NCBI GenBank assembly: GCA_949775045.1 | Contig: OX459103.1 | Coordinates: 10,350,842-10,414,841 of the forward strand | Direction of reading: 5' to 3' | DNA from: Metridium senile | Taxonomy: Eukaryota; Cnidaria; Anthozoa; Actiniaria; Metridiidae | Length of the DNA stretch: 64,000 nucleotides | Shown here: piece by piece, positions 40,660 to 57,641 of the stretch | Position numbering within the stretch: position 1 is the first letter of the stretch | Layout: each line of letters starts with the position of its first letter | The notes under the pieces: model-generated | The model's input: only the letters and a program-made list of their open reading frames with translations | Databases searched by the model: none | What the model was told of the DNA's origin: nothing | Position numbers and translations under genes: made by a program

Positions 40660-43600
40660 ATGGCCGAGTTTGAAAGGTTTGTTCATAATGTTGAAGAATC
40701 CTCAGAGGACTCGGAGGAAATAAAAGCCGTGAAACTCCTACATTTAGAGGAGACTTTAATCATAGATGAAGAGGGAGAGCAAGTAAGTATCACAATACTT
40801 CTGAGTGGAATGTCTAAAACAAACGTGTTCGATCATTTGCTTTTGTGATGGAATTTACAATTTTCACTTCAATCGAACTTCAAACGATTTGAGTCTCCTC
40901 CAAATCTTTGAGTCGTTTCACAGCGAAAAAAACCCGAAATATCAGCACTTTGTGAAAGACATCTTTCGCAAAGTGCTGATGTTTCGTTTCTCAAAGTGCA
41001 GATTTCGCAAAGTACTGTAAGCCATTATTTCCCCTAAAAAAGTCTTCAAAATCGTCACAAAATCTTTCAAATTCATATCTATTATTATGGCCCGGGTCGC
41101 ACTATGGCCAAATCTAAAAATTTTCTCCACAAAATGTCCTCCAAAGTTTTAATCCCGACACAGGAAATACAATTATTTGAAGTTTTGAGCACAGTCACAT
41201 TGCAGATCTATGCCGATATTTGTATGTCAGCGTTAGCGTGGATATTATTGCAAACACTGAATCAAAGTGTTCTACACTATAGGTTATTTGTAGTTCTTTT
41301 GAAAGCTTTGACTCTGCAATGTCCAACGAATTGATTTGGCTGTCCCGATGTGATATCTGAAGCGAATTAAACAGTCAACTCTCAATCACTGATGAAGCCG
41401 TAACTGGTTGACTACAGTCACAAATTTAACATATGCTTCTCCGAGTCTCCGTAGGACTGTTTTTCCATACATCAAGCAAGTTAAAAGTACATTATTTTGT
41501 TTTTCGAAAGTTGTCTGTTTTTGTTCGAACAGCCATATTGACAAGCGTTGACAGTTCCCGCTGTGATTTCTTTTGTTTAAGTAAAATTTCAAAAAATCGG
41601 GCTGCCTCAGCACTACGGCGTCTTTGAAGTTTTGGCCAATTTCTAAATTTTTGCAAAACTGGTAAAAGTGAGGTCGCACTAGGGAAAGGGTTGTGATGAC
41701 AGATTTGAACACTTGTGTAAACAAAAATCGACCAAAATTTGGCATAATGCGACCCAGGCCTATATTATCTTACAACGGAAAGCATCCAGGAAATGTCGGA
41801 AGTTTGATTGACGGAAGTGAAAACTCATAGAATGAGTTCAGTATTTTAGTGTTGGAGTTGGCAATTATTGTTTGTGAAAATTGCAGTAAAGACCTGATCA
41901 CTTACCAGCATGCTTTGCATTGTTTATTTTGGAAATGTTATAATTCATTCACAGTAATTTGTATTCCAAGAAAACAAATAAAACAAAATGCTAGAAGATT
42001 TTGTAAAACTCACATCGTAAAATATATTGAAATGTCTGAAATATGTGCGGTTTTCATGGATCACGAAAATTAACTCTTTGTGTGGTGCATGCTGGTAAAT
42101 AAAAATAAGTGCCGGGTAGCAAGCAGGAGACCAGGGCTTGAACCGGCTGGCCAGAACATTACTCAGGGTCTTAGTAAAATAATTGAGGAGAAATTGTTGT
42201 CTTTGTAATTACATTTAGACCTATACCCTTAATTGTGCCTTCTTTGATAAGGACATTAAATCGGAATTCCCATCTTCAAAACCAGTACAATTATTCTGCA
42301 TTGTAACATGAACAAACTTGAGTCTTCAAATATAAAGCTTATTCAACTTCAAAAGAGTTTGGTGGAATCTTGTGTGCTTCCACATGAGAAACCACAGGAA
42401 ACCTAACAACTACAGGAATCTCAGCTGTGCAAGCTCACATACTATGCATCAAATTATAAATCATGTTTCAAATTGTATTGAGCAAAAATGGCAAAAGAAA
42501 AAAGTGCCATTTTAAAAAAGCCAACCTCTGGGAACAAGAATGGAAAAGTGTCTGATAATAATAATAAAAACGTATTTATGGGGCATTTCTAATCTCAATG
42601 CGCTTACAATTTGTTATTACAGTATACGTTAAGAAAAGAAACAATAGGGAAATTACATATTAACAAATAATAATATTAAAAAGAAAAATATATTTATATA
42701 ATAATAAAAATATAAAAATATAATATATATATATAGAAGCTGATGTAGGGTAGTTGGATTGCAGGGTTCGTGCTACTCCTTAAACTCCTTAAAAACTCCT
42801 TAAATTTGATTTATGTTTTCAAGGGCACTTGAAAAGCCCTTGAATTTTAGAAAATTAGCAAAAACTCCTTAATTCTAGCCAAAGTAGGGTCAACATTCTA
42901 GTATTGCAACGACGCAAAAAGTGCTTAAAAAAATGATTTTTGGTCCTTGAAAACTACTTTGATTTTGTTTACTGACATCAGTGCTGAACCCTGTGGGTTG
43001 CCTGTGGTTTTAATGTGATGTCCCTTTTTTTGCAGGTGGAAAAGTTATCAAAGCTGCAAATAGCAGGTTAGTAATTTACACCAATTACAATGATTGCTGG
43101 ATCCGCCCCTGCTGTAGGTGGTGAACAAATTTTGTGATGTGTTACACATTGATTACATATTTTTTTCAAGACCGAAAAAAAACATGGATTTACATTTATG
43201 AAATATATTATGAATAAATAATTAATAACAGACTGCAATATACTGTTTAGCAATTATGTAGCACAGACTGTTATTGTTCACATAGCTATTAAAAGCCTGT
43301 CCAGAACTTTGAACGTGTAAATTAACTTCAAACCATATAATTTGTCAGAAATGCATTTGCATACATTTGCAGTCCTGTGCAGAGGTTTTTTTCAGTAAAT
43401 CTGGTTTGGTGAATTTGCAAGTGTTTTTAATACCAACCTTATCATTTCCTTTCAAACCGAAATTACCGGGTTTTTTTAACAAATGGAAAGCTCCCCTGCT
43501 CTCAAATTAAGACCACAGGTGGACTTTTTATTTTTTTATTTTCGTCATTTCAGTATGGGCTTCCTGTGTTAAAGGAAAACACAGGGTGCCCACTATTACA

Positions 43601-46600
43601 AAACAAAACAAAATGGCCGCCAGAGCTTCGAAGTTCTTGAACCCTGCCAGCAGAGATTTTTTCCTTCTTAAAGATGATTTACGAGCAATGCAAGATTTTT
43701 ATAAAAGTATATATGTATAATATGAAGTCCCAAACGCATCTTCAGTGCTATTAACCATCGAGAAGGTCTTGCAGGAAGGAGATTCTAGTAGCTCATTTCA
43801 GTTGCTGTGGCTACTGCTTTCAAAAAAAATGGCAACTACTAAGTTATTGAGCTTTTGTCCTAATGTGCAAATGTGTCAGCAACCAATCAGTATTCGACAA
43901 CTGGTCATTTGCAATACTTTTTGCATTTGTATCTCTCCAAGATGGCCGCTAGTCGTCTCTCTTCTACTTCAAGTCTAAGTAAGCAAAACTTGATTATTTA
44001 ATAATCAAACGAATGATATTGATATAATGCAAGGGGGAAACAAACGTTTTTGCAAGTTGCATTTAACTTTTAGGGTCTTAAATTCAACACAACCTTTCGA
44101 GTTAGCAGCTAGTCAGCCAGTTGATCAAATTATCCTATTAATATTAGAATCTGTTTCTGCTGCAGATTAAGTCTAGAGTGGAGCAAATATAAATGACAAC
44201 AATGAAAATTATAAATATACAAAATATTTTAAAAATCTCTGGAAAGTGACTTTAAATGTGATTGATTAAATTCATAAATAATTTACAAGTTGTAATTTAA
44301 TATAAACAAACTGACAAATTAAATTAATTGCATAGGGTGATTTTCTGTCGTCCGTGAAAGAAAAATGACTAACTATATTTTGTAATGGTGCATAATAGAG
44401 TGATTTTCATATGACTGTGCAAGAAAATAGACCATATATAGGTTGTGGTAATTGATAAAGAACAAAAGAAAGCAATGGATTTAGTGTTTACTACATGTAC
44501 TATTACTATTAGTTTGCCTATTCTTTCACGGTCATATGAAAATCACTCTAGTTGCATAATAGATACAAAGAGACTAGAGTCATGATTATGTGATTAAAAC
44601 ACAAGAAACTGTGGTGACTTTTACAACCTGTTATATAAAAACAGTGATTGTCATTGTAGTCCTGTTTTGTACCATTTGTTAAGTCACAGATTAATGTAGG
44701 GTAATACCATGTATTATGCATACTTTGTTTTCGTGGACGACAGAAAATCACTCTTTGACTACTGGTTTTCATTGGCAATATTTTATTTAATCAATAATGA
44801 CTACAATATTGATTTAATGATGAACATTAAAGGGGCACTTGGACCAACAACAATGGAAATTTAAAATAAATTGGAAAGCGATAATGTATACATTTGTGCA
44901 TTTTAAACTTATTAAGCTAAAGAAATTTTGTTTTGAAATCTCAAAGAACAATAGGGTGAAGTAACTGACGTTAGTTACTTCAAATTTAAACGCTAACAAC
45001 TTTTATGTTTTTATATATCTTTTTTGGATGTAAGCAATTTTTAATATTGTTTCATGATAATCATTGTGTCCATATAGATAGGTTTAAGTAAGTTTCAATT
45101 CATTTTAAATTTCCATTGATTGTGGTCCAAGTCCCCCTTTAAAGGGAGAAAAGTACTACATTGTACTACATTAAAAACGCTAAATCATTATCTTCATTTA
45201 AGTGTAAACTCAAGTCCTTCCTCTTTTCACAATATTTTGTATAATTAATCACTTTTATTTCATTTATACATGTACTGTAAGGCGCATTGAGACTAGAAAT
45301 GCGCCATATAAACACTGCCATTAAATTATGATTATTATTGTGGTCTCATGATTGTTCAGTATGAGACCAAAACAGGTTTTTTTCTTCCTTAAATTTTCAC
45401 TATTTAATTTGCACATTCAATTGTCAGTTTTTAAACTATCTTTATCAAAAACGTATGAGCGTGTACATGCATGTCATGATGATTTCCATGTTCATGCAGA
45501 TTACAGAATCATCTAGAATGGAATAGAACAATGGCATCACAATTCTTGGTTGACAATATTTGTGATATTTGTGTATCAATTTTACATGCATACAATTTTA
45601 AGTCAAATCCACAAATCACAAGCTTTAACTTGAATAGATCATGAGCTGAGTTTATAGCCATTTTTCACTGCATGAATCAATAAACCTTGCACATGGCCGC
45701 TAGACAAAAGACAAAATAATGTATTCCTGCACGTTAAATCAACAAAATTCTGAATTCCCTAACAGACATTAAAAAAAACCACATTAGATATATATTTGCT
45801 AAAAAATTCATCCAATACAGCAAAGCTCAACATCATTTAAAACATCATTAAAATTATAAAGATTATTCTGACGTGACTGAGATACAGAGTATGTTATTTA
45901 TTTGTCTCACAAATGTTGAAGGTAGTCAGGGTTTGGTCTAGCTTGCATACTGAACATTAAATTTTGTGATTGTTCATTCTAGAATACAAAGAAGCCTTTA
46001 ATCTATTTGACAAGGATCGCAATGGAACCATCTGTACACATGAATTGCGAAATGTCATGCATGCCCTTGGACAATCACCATCTGATCAAGAAATAGCAGA
46101 CATGATAGCATGCTCAGACAAAGATGGTAAGAAGCTGTTTATTTTTAAACTGCTTAAATTCCTCTCCTTTATGTAAAGGAGTAGGGTCATCATGATTATC
46201 AATATTAATTGTTATCAATGATCGTCATTGATTTAATATCATCATCGCCATCTTTATCATGAACTTCAGTGTCATTGTTATAATCACGACAAGCTTAAGC
46301 CAGGAATAAAATGAATTTTGTCGCTTTGAAGGCGTCAAGCTTCTCGGGGTGAGCTGTAACCTAACACTACTTTGTGGTTGTTGTACTTCAACACTTATGT
46401 TTGCAGCTCACCCTGCTCAGAATTTTTTAGTAATATTTTACGGTGTTACAAATTTCATTATATTACCTATCGTATATATCAAACACCGACTTAGACTATA
46501 CTAGTTTTCTCGCTGGTTTCCATTTATAAAAAAACATCGGTCATGTTTAACGTCCTGTCAACTGCTATCATATAGTCAAAGTTTAGTATTAATATCGACG

Positions 46601-49600
46601 GTATCCCGCGCGTTATTCAAAGGTCACTAAATAGTTCATCCTGAGCTATTAAGTACACGATGTTACGAAGAGTTCTTTCTAGTTGTCTCAGCTCTGAAAA
46701 ACGTTGGTTCGCGTTAACAGTTAAGTTATGTGGCTGGCCAAAGACGAAATGCGTTAATTCGACTTTCCGAGAACGGTTTACTAGCGAAATCGTACATGTT
46801 CCCTTGTCGAGCTTATAACCTGATTTAGAAAATGGCGCCATTTAATGCCGGTGGAGAAATAAACAAGGCTATGGTGTACGTTTCCACGGTCTTTGGAATC
46901 GTCGGTCCAGTACTAAATAAATATACTTCAAGATAAAAGCAAAAGCGCCAGATGAAGCAGGTAAACTTTTATTATACCTTTCCGACCTTGGTCGCCGGAG
47001 CGACCGGGTAAGTTAGTCAGTTAAAAATCTATTAATAAGCTTTATCAATGCAGAAAATATTGAAAGAATATTACTATTATGTGTTCAAGCGGTGTATGTT
47101 TTGCAAGATCGAAGAAATACAATCTTAATTTTTGTATATCTGCACTGACTACTAATAATAATATTACTACTAAATAACATATATCTACTTGCTTATAAAT
47201 ACATATATAATAAATATATTACTATTGAAGGCTTCTTTTCTTTCTATCTATTTCAAATTCTGACTGCTTTTAAGGTGACGCGCCCGAAAGCAGAGTAGTA
47301 GAAGTTACTAGGTGTCTCGCCCGTAAATCTGCTCTCAGAATTATTTCTACTTGCTTATAAATACATAATAAATAATTCTATTGAAGGCTTCTTTTCTTTC
47401 TATCTATTTCAAATTCTGACTGCTTTTAAGGTGACGCGCCCGAAAGCAGAGTAGTAGAAGTTACTAGGTGTCTCGCCCATAAATCTGCTCTCAGAATTAT
47501 TTCTACTTGCTTATAAATACATAATAAATAATTCTATTGAAGGCTTCTTTTCTTTCTATCTATTTCAAATTCTGACTGCTTTTAAGGTGACGCGCCCGAA
47601 AGCAGAGTAGTAGAAGTTACTAGGTGTCTCGCCCGTAAATCTGCTCTCAGAATTATTTCTACTTGCTTATAGATACATAATAAATAATACTATTGAATTG
47701 GTAACGCACAAAAAGTCGCAGATTCGTTAATTACATACCGAAGAATTGTAAATAAGTATATATTTAAGTAATCAAGTACAGTGTTGTTGAAAAATAACAA
47801 CTATACATAACTAGTTAAATAACTGATTCACGAATGTATTTAAACTGATAAATCAGTCACATTGTAAAACGTTATTATACTTTGCTCAAGTTTATATATT
47901 TAGGAAAAACATATGCCGTTGACAGGAGTATTTAGTCATCACTTGCATTAATGATTTAATCTTCACACCATAGACACACGTTTTTAAAGGGATTTAAGGA
48001 CTCCTGCTTAGAATTTTTCTCTTGGCCTAAGCTTGTCGTGTCACCATTATAATTATTACCATCACCAGTATTTTGACAGCCACAGATCTACATTATATTT
48101 TTAAATCATCCTACCGGTATATACATTTTTTTATCTATCCATCATTGTTGTTTATTATCTTTCATTCAGTTGATTTATTCCAATCAGTTTGTTCACTTAT
48201 TTATAATTTCTTCCATCCATCCATTCATTCATCCATCCATTCATTCATATCATTGATGTATCTATACATTCATTAATCCAATATCACTCTTATCCCATAT
48301 ATCCTATATGTTATTTTTGCCTTTTCCCTTTTTTCTCTAAATCACTATAAACTTTGCTTTGCTTTAGCACTTTTACTATAATTAACTTGTTAATTATTCA
48401 AATTTTATGATTATTATTGTTGTGGTTGTATTTCTCTCCTTATTGTTTGACCATCCGTAAGTGACTTTGCGTCCTATTGTCGTCTCTCCGTGGACTTTGT
48501 AACCATGTCCAGAATTACTATATATAAATAAACATTCATTCAAACAAACATTCATCCATTTATTCATTCATCCATTTATTTATTCATTCATCCATCCATT
48601 TATTCATTCATTCATCCATCCATTTATTCATTCATTCATCCATCCATTTATTCATCCATCCATTTATTCATTTATCCATCCATTTATTCATTCATTCATC
48701 CATCCATTTATTCATCCATCCATTTATTCATTTATCCATCCATTTATTCATTCATTCATTCATCCATCCATTAATTAATTCATTTATTTATTTATTCATT
48801 CATTCATCCATTCATTGATACATCATTTATTCATTCATTAAAAGGAAGTGGAGCCATAGATCTGACTGAGTTCCTTCACCTGATGACATCATCACAGAAG
48901 CACAACATGGAGGAGATCCGCATTGCCTTCCGTGTCATGGATAAAGATCATGATGGATTCATTTCATTTGATGACCTTAAAAGATCCATGACTGAATGCA
49001 AAGAGAACCTGTCTGACGATGAACTCCAGAAAATGATTGTTGATGCTGATATGGATGAGGATGGTCGTGTGTGCTACACAGGTAATCAATATTGATCACT
49101 AACAATAACTAACTACATTTTAAGTAATAAAATTATACAATATAAGCAGCCGATCTGTTTGCGAATACAACGGTGAGTCAAAGACAAACTACTAGCAGGG
49201 TCCATCATCACATCCAGTATCATTTTTTCATTGCGTTCCTAAGTAGTGGAAGCCTAATATGCACATCAAAGAAACAAATAGTTGAGAGCAGATCATTTCT
49301 CTCGCCAGTACGGTGGAAAAAGCCTGGGGGTACTCTCTTATAAAAGGGGTCGGGGTCCTTGTCGGAAATTCTGAAAATGACCCCTAAAAGGGACCTGTAT
49401 TTTGAGATGATGGGCGTGGCAGTGATTAAATTTCACCCCTAAGAGGGACCGGAGAGAAGAATAAAATAAAAATCAATCTTTGAAAAGAAGCATTGTTGTT
49501 GTTCTTATACCCTAAAAGGGAGGTCCCACAAAACTCAGCTGGTGGGCACTGATTTCAAACCCTAAAAGGGATGACGAGGGCCCCCACCCCTTTTATAAGG

Positions 49601-49737
49601 GAGTCCCACTGGGGAAAAAATAGCCCCTGCTAGCAGGGAATGGCTGAATGTATAGCTAATTTTGTTCAATATATTTACATTAGTTTTCCTTTTTTTGTTT
49701 TTCAGAATTTGTGCAGTTCTTCCAAAGGGAATACTAG
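40660..49737 (+). CDS. Divergent calmodulin-like protein with N-terminal extension, 188 aa
   Basis: Exons 40660-40782, 43036-43066, 45983-46126, 48845-49081 and 49706-49737 (567 nt) join with matching phases. A 41-aa acidic extension ([20 protein letters not shown] start) precedes a calmodulin core. Four EF-hand loops: D61-E72 ([12 protein letters not shown]), D97-E108 ([12 protein letters not shown]), D132-D143 ([12 protein letters not shown], Asp at position 12 instead of Glu) and D168-E179 ([12 protein letters not shown]). All keep the usual acidic calcium ligands, so four sites are probably functional. The exon boundaries match those of the calmodulin gene at 60554-62814. AATAAA is at 50304. 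The protein is probably a soluble calcium sensor; its partner is unknown. Introns are large and full of MITEs. Confidence 0.85.
41089..41760. mobile_element. MITE with GGCCCGGGTCGCACTATGGC ends (672 bp)
   Basis: The right end TTGGCATAATGCGACCCAGG..CC mirrors the left. It lies in the first intron of the calmodulin-like gene. Open frames inside show no family resemblance. Confidence 0.65.
42555..42640 (-). repeat. LINE-type 3' tail, minus orientation
   Basis: On the minus strand it reads AAGCGCATTGAGATTAGAAA, then TGCCCCATAAATA and a TTATTATTATTATC tail. This is the same tail as at 45268-45340 in the other orientation. Confidence 0.6.
43613..43720 (+). other. 35-codon frame with good start context, status unknown
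   Basis: AACAAAATGGCCGCC opens [20 protein letters not shown] and continues to a stop at 43718-43720. No donor and no family match. It could be part of an unrecognised promoter-proximal exon or chance. It lies in the calmodulin-like gene region. Confidence 0.2.
43942..43978 (+). CDS. Candidate alternative first exon ([12 protein letters not shown]) of the calmodulin-like gene
   Basis: ATG in good context (CCAAGATGGCCGC), 12 codons plus one base, then a strong donor GTAAGC. Phase 1 matches the acceptor at 45983, giving [20 protein letters not shown]. This would be a short-N-terminus isoform from a downstream promoter. Inference only. Confidence 0.35.
44335..44754. mobile_element. Nested pair of MITEs in a calmodulin-like intron
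   Basis: The outer element has GGGTGATTTTCTGTCGTCC ends and mirror. The inner element 44396-44550 has TAGAGTGATTTTCATATGAC ends, flanked by GGTGCATAA and GTTGCATAA, a 9-bp duplication with one mismatch. Both have GTGATTTTC tips, so they are related and one jumped into the other. Confidence 0.75.
44828..45141. mobile_element. MITE with TAAAGGGGCACTTGGACC ends
   Basis: A 314-bp inverted-repeat element. Arms extend through AATGGAAATTTAAAATAAAT and mirror. Confidence 0.7.
45145..45340 (+). repeat. LINE 3' end fragment
   Basis: The sequence ends in AAGGCGCATTGAGACTAGAA, ATGCGCCATATAAA and a TTATGATTATTATT tail, a typical 3' tail of CR1/L2-type LINEs. The preceding bases translate weakly as an ORF2 C terminus ([14 protein letters not shown]). 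Confidence 0.55.
46437..46525 (+). repeat. Dispersed retroelement-like 3' fragment, copy 3
   Basis: TTTACGGTGTTACAAATTTC continuing to ATCAAACACCGACTTAGACT and TACTAGTTTTCTCGCTGGTT, as at 29690-29770. It lies in a calmodulin-like intron. Confidence 0.6.
47200..47700 (+). repeat. Tandem repeat, about 155-bp unit, three copies
   Basis: GGCTTCTTTTCTTTCTATCT recurs near 47229, 47384 and 47540. Each unit contains GGTGACGCGCCCGAAAGCAG and ends CTGCTCTCAGAATTATTTCT. Copies are nearly identical. It lies in a calmodulin-like intron. Confidence 0.9.
48450..48843 (+). repeat. LINE-type tail with expanded CATT/CATCC microsatellite abutting an exon
   Basis: CCGTGGACTTTGTAACCATG and TATATATAAATAAACATTCA lead into about 300 bp of ATTC/ATCC units ending at the AAAAG acceptor of the exon at 48845. 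This is the pattern left by a LINE whose tail expanded. Confidence 0.75.
49325..49612. mobile_element. MITE with GGGGGTACTCTCTTATAAAA ends
   Basis: Mirrored by TTTTATAAGGGAGTCCCAC at the right. The interior has repeated CCCCTAAAAGGGACC motifs in both orientations. It lies in the last intron of the calmodulin-like gene. Confidence 0.7.
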
Positions 49738-49807
49738 ATGGCTGTCAATGGCCGGAATCACAATTCACTATAATCATTCAAATATCACTTAGTTATTGCT
49801 CAAAGAA

Positions 49808-50020
49808 ACAGTCCCTAATTTTATGCAAAAACTCTGAGGATTAGTTAAATTGTGTCACATCTGGAATTTTTGAGAAAAAAGTCTGGATGTGGCACAGGCT
49901 ATCTGAGGAAGGACTAGTTGAATTTGTTGGAGTCCAGTGTGACCAGCTTATTTAATTGTAGTGTTTGGCCGAGAATGGCAAATCAATTTCTCTGTGTTTT
50001 CATATTAGAGTAGGGACTGT
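49808..50020. mobile_element. MITE with ACAGTCCCTA ends, copy 2
   Basis: ACAGTCCCTAATTTTATGCA at the left; GAGTAGGGACTGT at the right. Same family as 28523-28669 and 58485-58650. It lies in the 3' UTR of the calmodulin-like gene. Confidence 0.6.
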
Positions 50021-50539
50021 TTTGCAGTAGTGTATCAATCAATCAATGTAGAAGACATCTTAAGCACTGTACTTCTAAATGCAACCCAAAAGGTTTTCTA
50101 AATTGTGTAATAGATAATATTATAGTCAAGATCATTGTCCTTGGAGCCTGCACTTTCTTGTTGACAAGCTTTATTTAGCTGATGTGCAAGGTTTGGAAAG
50201 GAGTTGATTAATTAACTGCACAATTCAAAGACTATAATGCAATCAAGCATTCATTAAGGAATGTTCAATTTAATCACTAAGATGTAATGAATATGTAATG
50301 TGTAATAAATTGAATGCATGCCCCTATAGTTCAGCATGTAACTAAACAATAAAAACATTTAAAATATTTGGTGAATATCTGTGAACTGTCTCGCTTTCAG
50401 TTTCAAAAATTTACAGTGACTTTCATAATTATGCAAAGATCAAATACTAGCGTTGATCTGAAAGGCATTTTCCCCTTCCATCAATCAAAATATCAAAGGT
50501 ACAGATCAACTAATTGTTTTTGATTATCTGCAGTGTAAT

Positions 50540-50628
50540 TAGGCTCAGATTTCAGCCGTTGGGGTTTCGTGCGCCCGCGATACTCTATCGCGGGCGCACG
50601 AAACCCCAACGGCTGAAATCTGAGCCTA
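50540..50628. mobile_element. 89-bp near-perfect hairpin MITE with 9-bp target duplication
   Basis: Arms of about 40 bp (TAGGCTCAGATTTCAGCCGT and mirror) around a short GATACTCTATC centre. CAGTGTAAT flanks both sides (50531-50539 and 50629-50637). Confidence 0.85.
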
Positions 50629-52172
50629 CAGTGTAATCTGCACTGCAATTATATAATATTTGCCTCTTTGCTCTTCTCAGACAAGACAGTAAAAGGTCCT
50701 GTGCTTCTGGGGTAGCCTTTTCCTCATTTAACTTCCTTTGATACGGTTTTTGCTTTCCCTTCTCACTCTCATTCCCCCTCTCCAGCTCTCTTTCACTTTC
50801 TTCCACAGGAAGCCCATGACAGTGATATGACCATCTGGCTCTTCAGTTATTTGGCCCCCATATTTTTAGCAACTATTCAAGTACAGCCAAAGCGCGATTT
50901 AGAATATGATTGACTAGAATGCCAATAAAATCATACATGTTTACACACATGTTGAAATGCTTTACTCAATTTTAGTGTAATTATCTAGAGCGATTAAACC
51001 ATGATATACAAACTAAATAGTTACTTGAGTACAATTAGAGCACAAATAGAATGAAGACATTTAACATGATGAAACAAAATTAAATATAGTCAAGGTGTAA
51101 TAGTCAAATAGACACAAAAGAAAACAATGCATTAGAGACTGCTAAGTTGTATTGGTCTAATATCTATTGCAAGGGTTAAATGACTTCACTCTAATATACC
51201 TGTGAAACAAAGCTATACTAATTAAACAATGGAAAACAATAGAATTAGCATAAAATTTCACTAAATAGTCAGCTGTTTCACAGGTTTATCATTTGCACTC
51301 TAAAAGCGTGCAACATAAATAGTACCAAATAGTGATATTTTATGCTAATTCTATTAATCATTGGCACTACTTGTTTTACAGGTAGAGTACAAGCACTAAA
51401 AGTGTGCAGCAGAAATACCACTAAATTAGTCTAATTCTATTGTCTAATCAACACTACTTACTGCCAAATAGTGCAAAGTGCTGCACACTTTTAGTGTTTG
51501 TACTCTAGTCCAAATGTAGAGCCATTAAACAGTAACATTTTGCTTTCATTTTATGGATTATTACGACCATACCAGTATTTCAGAAGGATTAGTATTCAAG
51601 CACAAGTAGATGGAGGTTTTTTTTTTGGTAGTCTATTGGTCCACTTCCATTATTAATAATGGGATGCATAATTAAAATGGAATTGGGTTGGGTCTTATTA
51701 CATTTTTATTGTTATCATGACAATACTTTTTCAAAGTTAATTACTAGAAAACTATTAAGTTTGTTCACACACCATTCAAAATTTCATTATGATATGAATA
51801 AATAACAACCACAGCTGTATTTTCCCAAGGGTTTTTATTGATTTATTTAACAGGAGACGATTGGAATAAAGTTGACATGCATATGTAACAAGAATCTAAA
51901 TCATGTTCATAGATCTTCAACCATCATTGGAGCAGTTCTCGAAATGGTTTATGATCGTATTTACAAATTGACTGTTGTTTAGATTGAGTGCAGCAGCAAT
52001 ATAATGAATGATGGTAGTGGGAATTTATGACAACTAGAATGTGAAAGAACTGTAAGCAATTTTAGAATTGAAAGGGCAGGATAGTCACTTTGAAAAGTTT
52101 GTGCATCTCAATAGTAAACCTCTGTATATGCTGACACTATAGTGAGATCTAAAGAGTGGAACATTGCTATAT
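50629..52172. other. Intergenic DNA between convergent calmodulin-type genes
   Basis: AT-rich. It contains an inverted repeat at 51385-51509 (AGAGTACAAGCACTAAAAGT and mirror) and further CACTAAATAGT-type repeats from 51180. Minus-strand AATAAA signals for the calmodulin gene lie at 51834-51839 and 51842-51847. Confidence 0.6.
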
Positions 52173-56362
<4,190 letters not shown>

Positions 56363-56529
56363 TTTTGAAAATAAATCGTCCTTGGGATAAACTTTCAGAT
56401 AATGTTCTGAGCGAGTTGAAACGAATATTCGAATGTGAGTAATGTGCAATGCCTCGTTATATTCGAGCTCACGATTGGCTAGTTTCAAACAATAAAATTC
56501 CTTATTTGGAGAGCACGAAGTGTAAACTG

Positions 56530-56965
56530 CGTCAATCTGCGGCAAAAATATGATGTTTTCTAATTTAAAATGTACGAATTATCACTAATTTAAATATTAT
56601 GAAATAACAAAAGAGTATGAGGTAAGTCTTCAATTTTGCCTTTTAGAGGTTCAAGATTTATTGATAGCGGGATATTCTTCGCGTCCCAAGAGGTTCTCCT
56701 GTCGTGAATTAAGGACTCCAAAGGTCTCGTTGCTAAGGAGACAAAACCAACTGCGCATGATATCCGATTGGTTGTTGTATCTGCGGCAAACTTATGAATA
56801 TTTATGATCAGCTCATACGTCACTGATTTACTGCGGCAAATTTGCCGCAGGTTAATCTGAATCTAGAAATCTTATTGGTCCAACGCTTTATGCAAATTTG
56901 ACTGCGACAAAAATGTTCTGCGACAAACTGCAGCAAAAATACATGACGTCAGAAAACTGCGGCAA
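56530..56965. repeat. Cluster of TGCGGCAAA motifs upstream of calmodulin
   Basis: CTGCGGCAAA or CTGCGACAAA occurs near 56535, 56778, 56831, 56903 and 56960, and TTTGCCGCAG once in mirror (56840). It is probably a decayed inverted-repeat element inserted in the calmodulin promoter region; a regulatory role is possible but unsupported. Confidence 0.45.
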
Positions 56966-57641
56966 AATGGATCATTGGCTTCAACACAGGTGACCCAAAC
57001 AGCTGTTCTTCAATATTCTCAATATCTCGAGTTCTTGGCGTAGATTTTGTTTTCTACTTTTGTAATTTTGTATTGTAGTTTTACTTTTAAGTTTTCTTTG
57101 GTAATGTACGTTTAATATTCCGACTTTTTAAAGCGAGAGATCGATTTGGAATGTGTTCGAGCATGGCGAATGAAACACATTATTATAAGGTGATTCCTCT
57201 ATAATTATATTGATTCTACCTGTAAAAATTGCTCTAAATTTGATATTTTGTAGGTTTTGAGTTATTTACCTATATGCTTGGAAAAAAGAGGGGTCACCGA
57301 GCTTGTTTAGAAAATATCTGCCTTCGAACGATCATAGACGAGCTAATTAATGTTCGCATAGGTAGCCCAACGAAAATTGAGGCGAAATTTCAAAGCGTTT
57401 CGTGGAATTTAATCGATGCTAGTGGCTACTAAAAAGCTTTAGTTTTAAATCCGTTGGCATAAATTTATGGCCTACCTATCCCTTGGAATCCCTGCGAGAA
57501 AATAATTGGATTGGAAAGCCTTTACGGGGAAATATTTGGGATCGAGTTGAGCAGTACGTTTGGAGGCGGCCGCTTCCTACCTTTTTCTTATGTAAGGCAT
57601 GGAAAGTAATTTATTCTGAACAGATCAACAAGAATACACTA

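Noticed and set aside
46617..46841. 74-codon minus-strand frame beginning MAPFSKSG
   Set aside because: Good start context but no recognisable domain, no exon partners, and surrounded by repeats.
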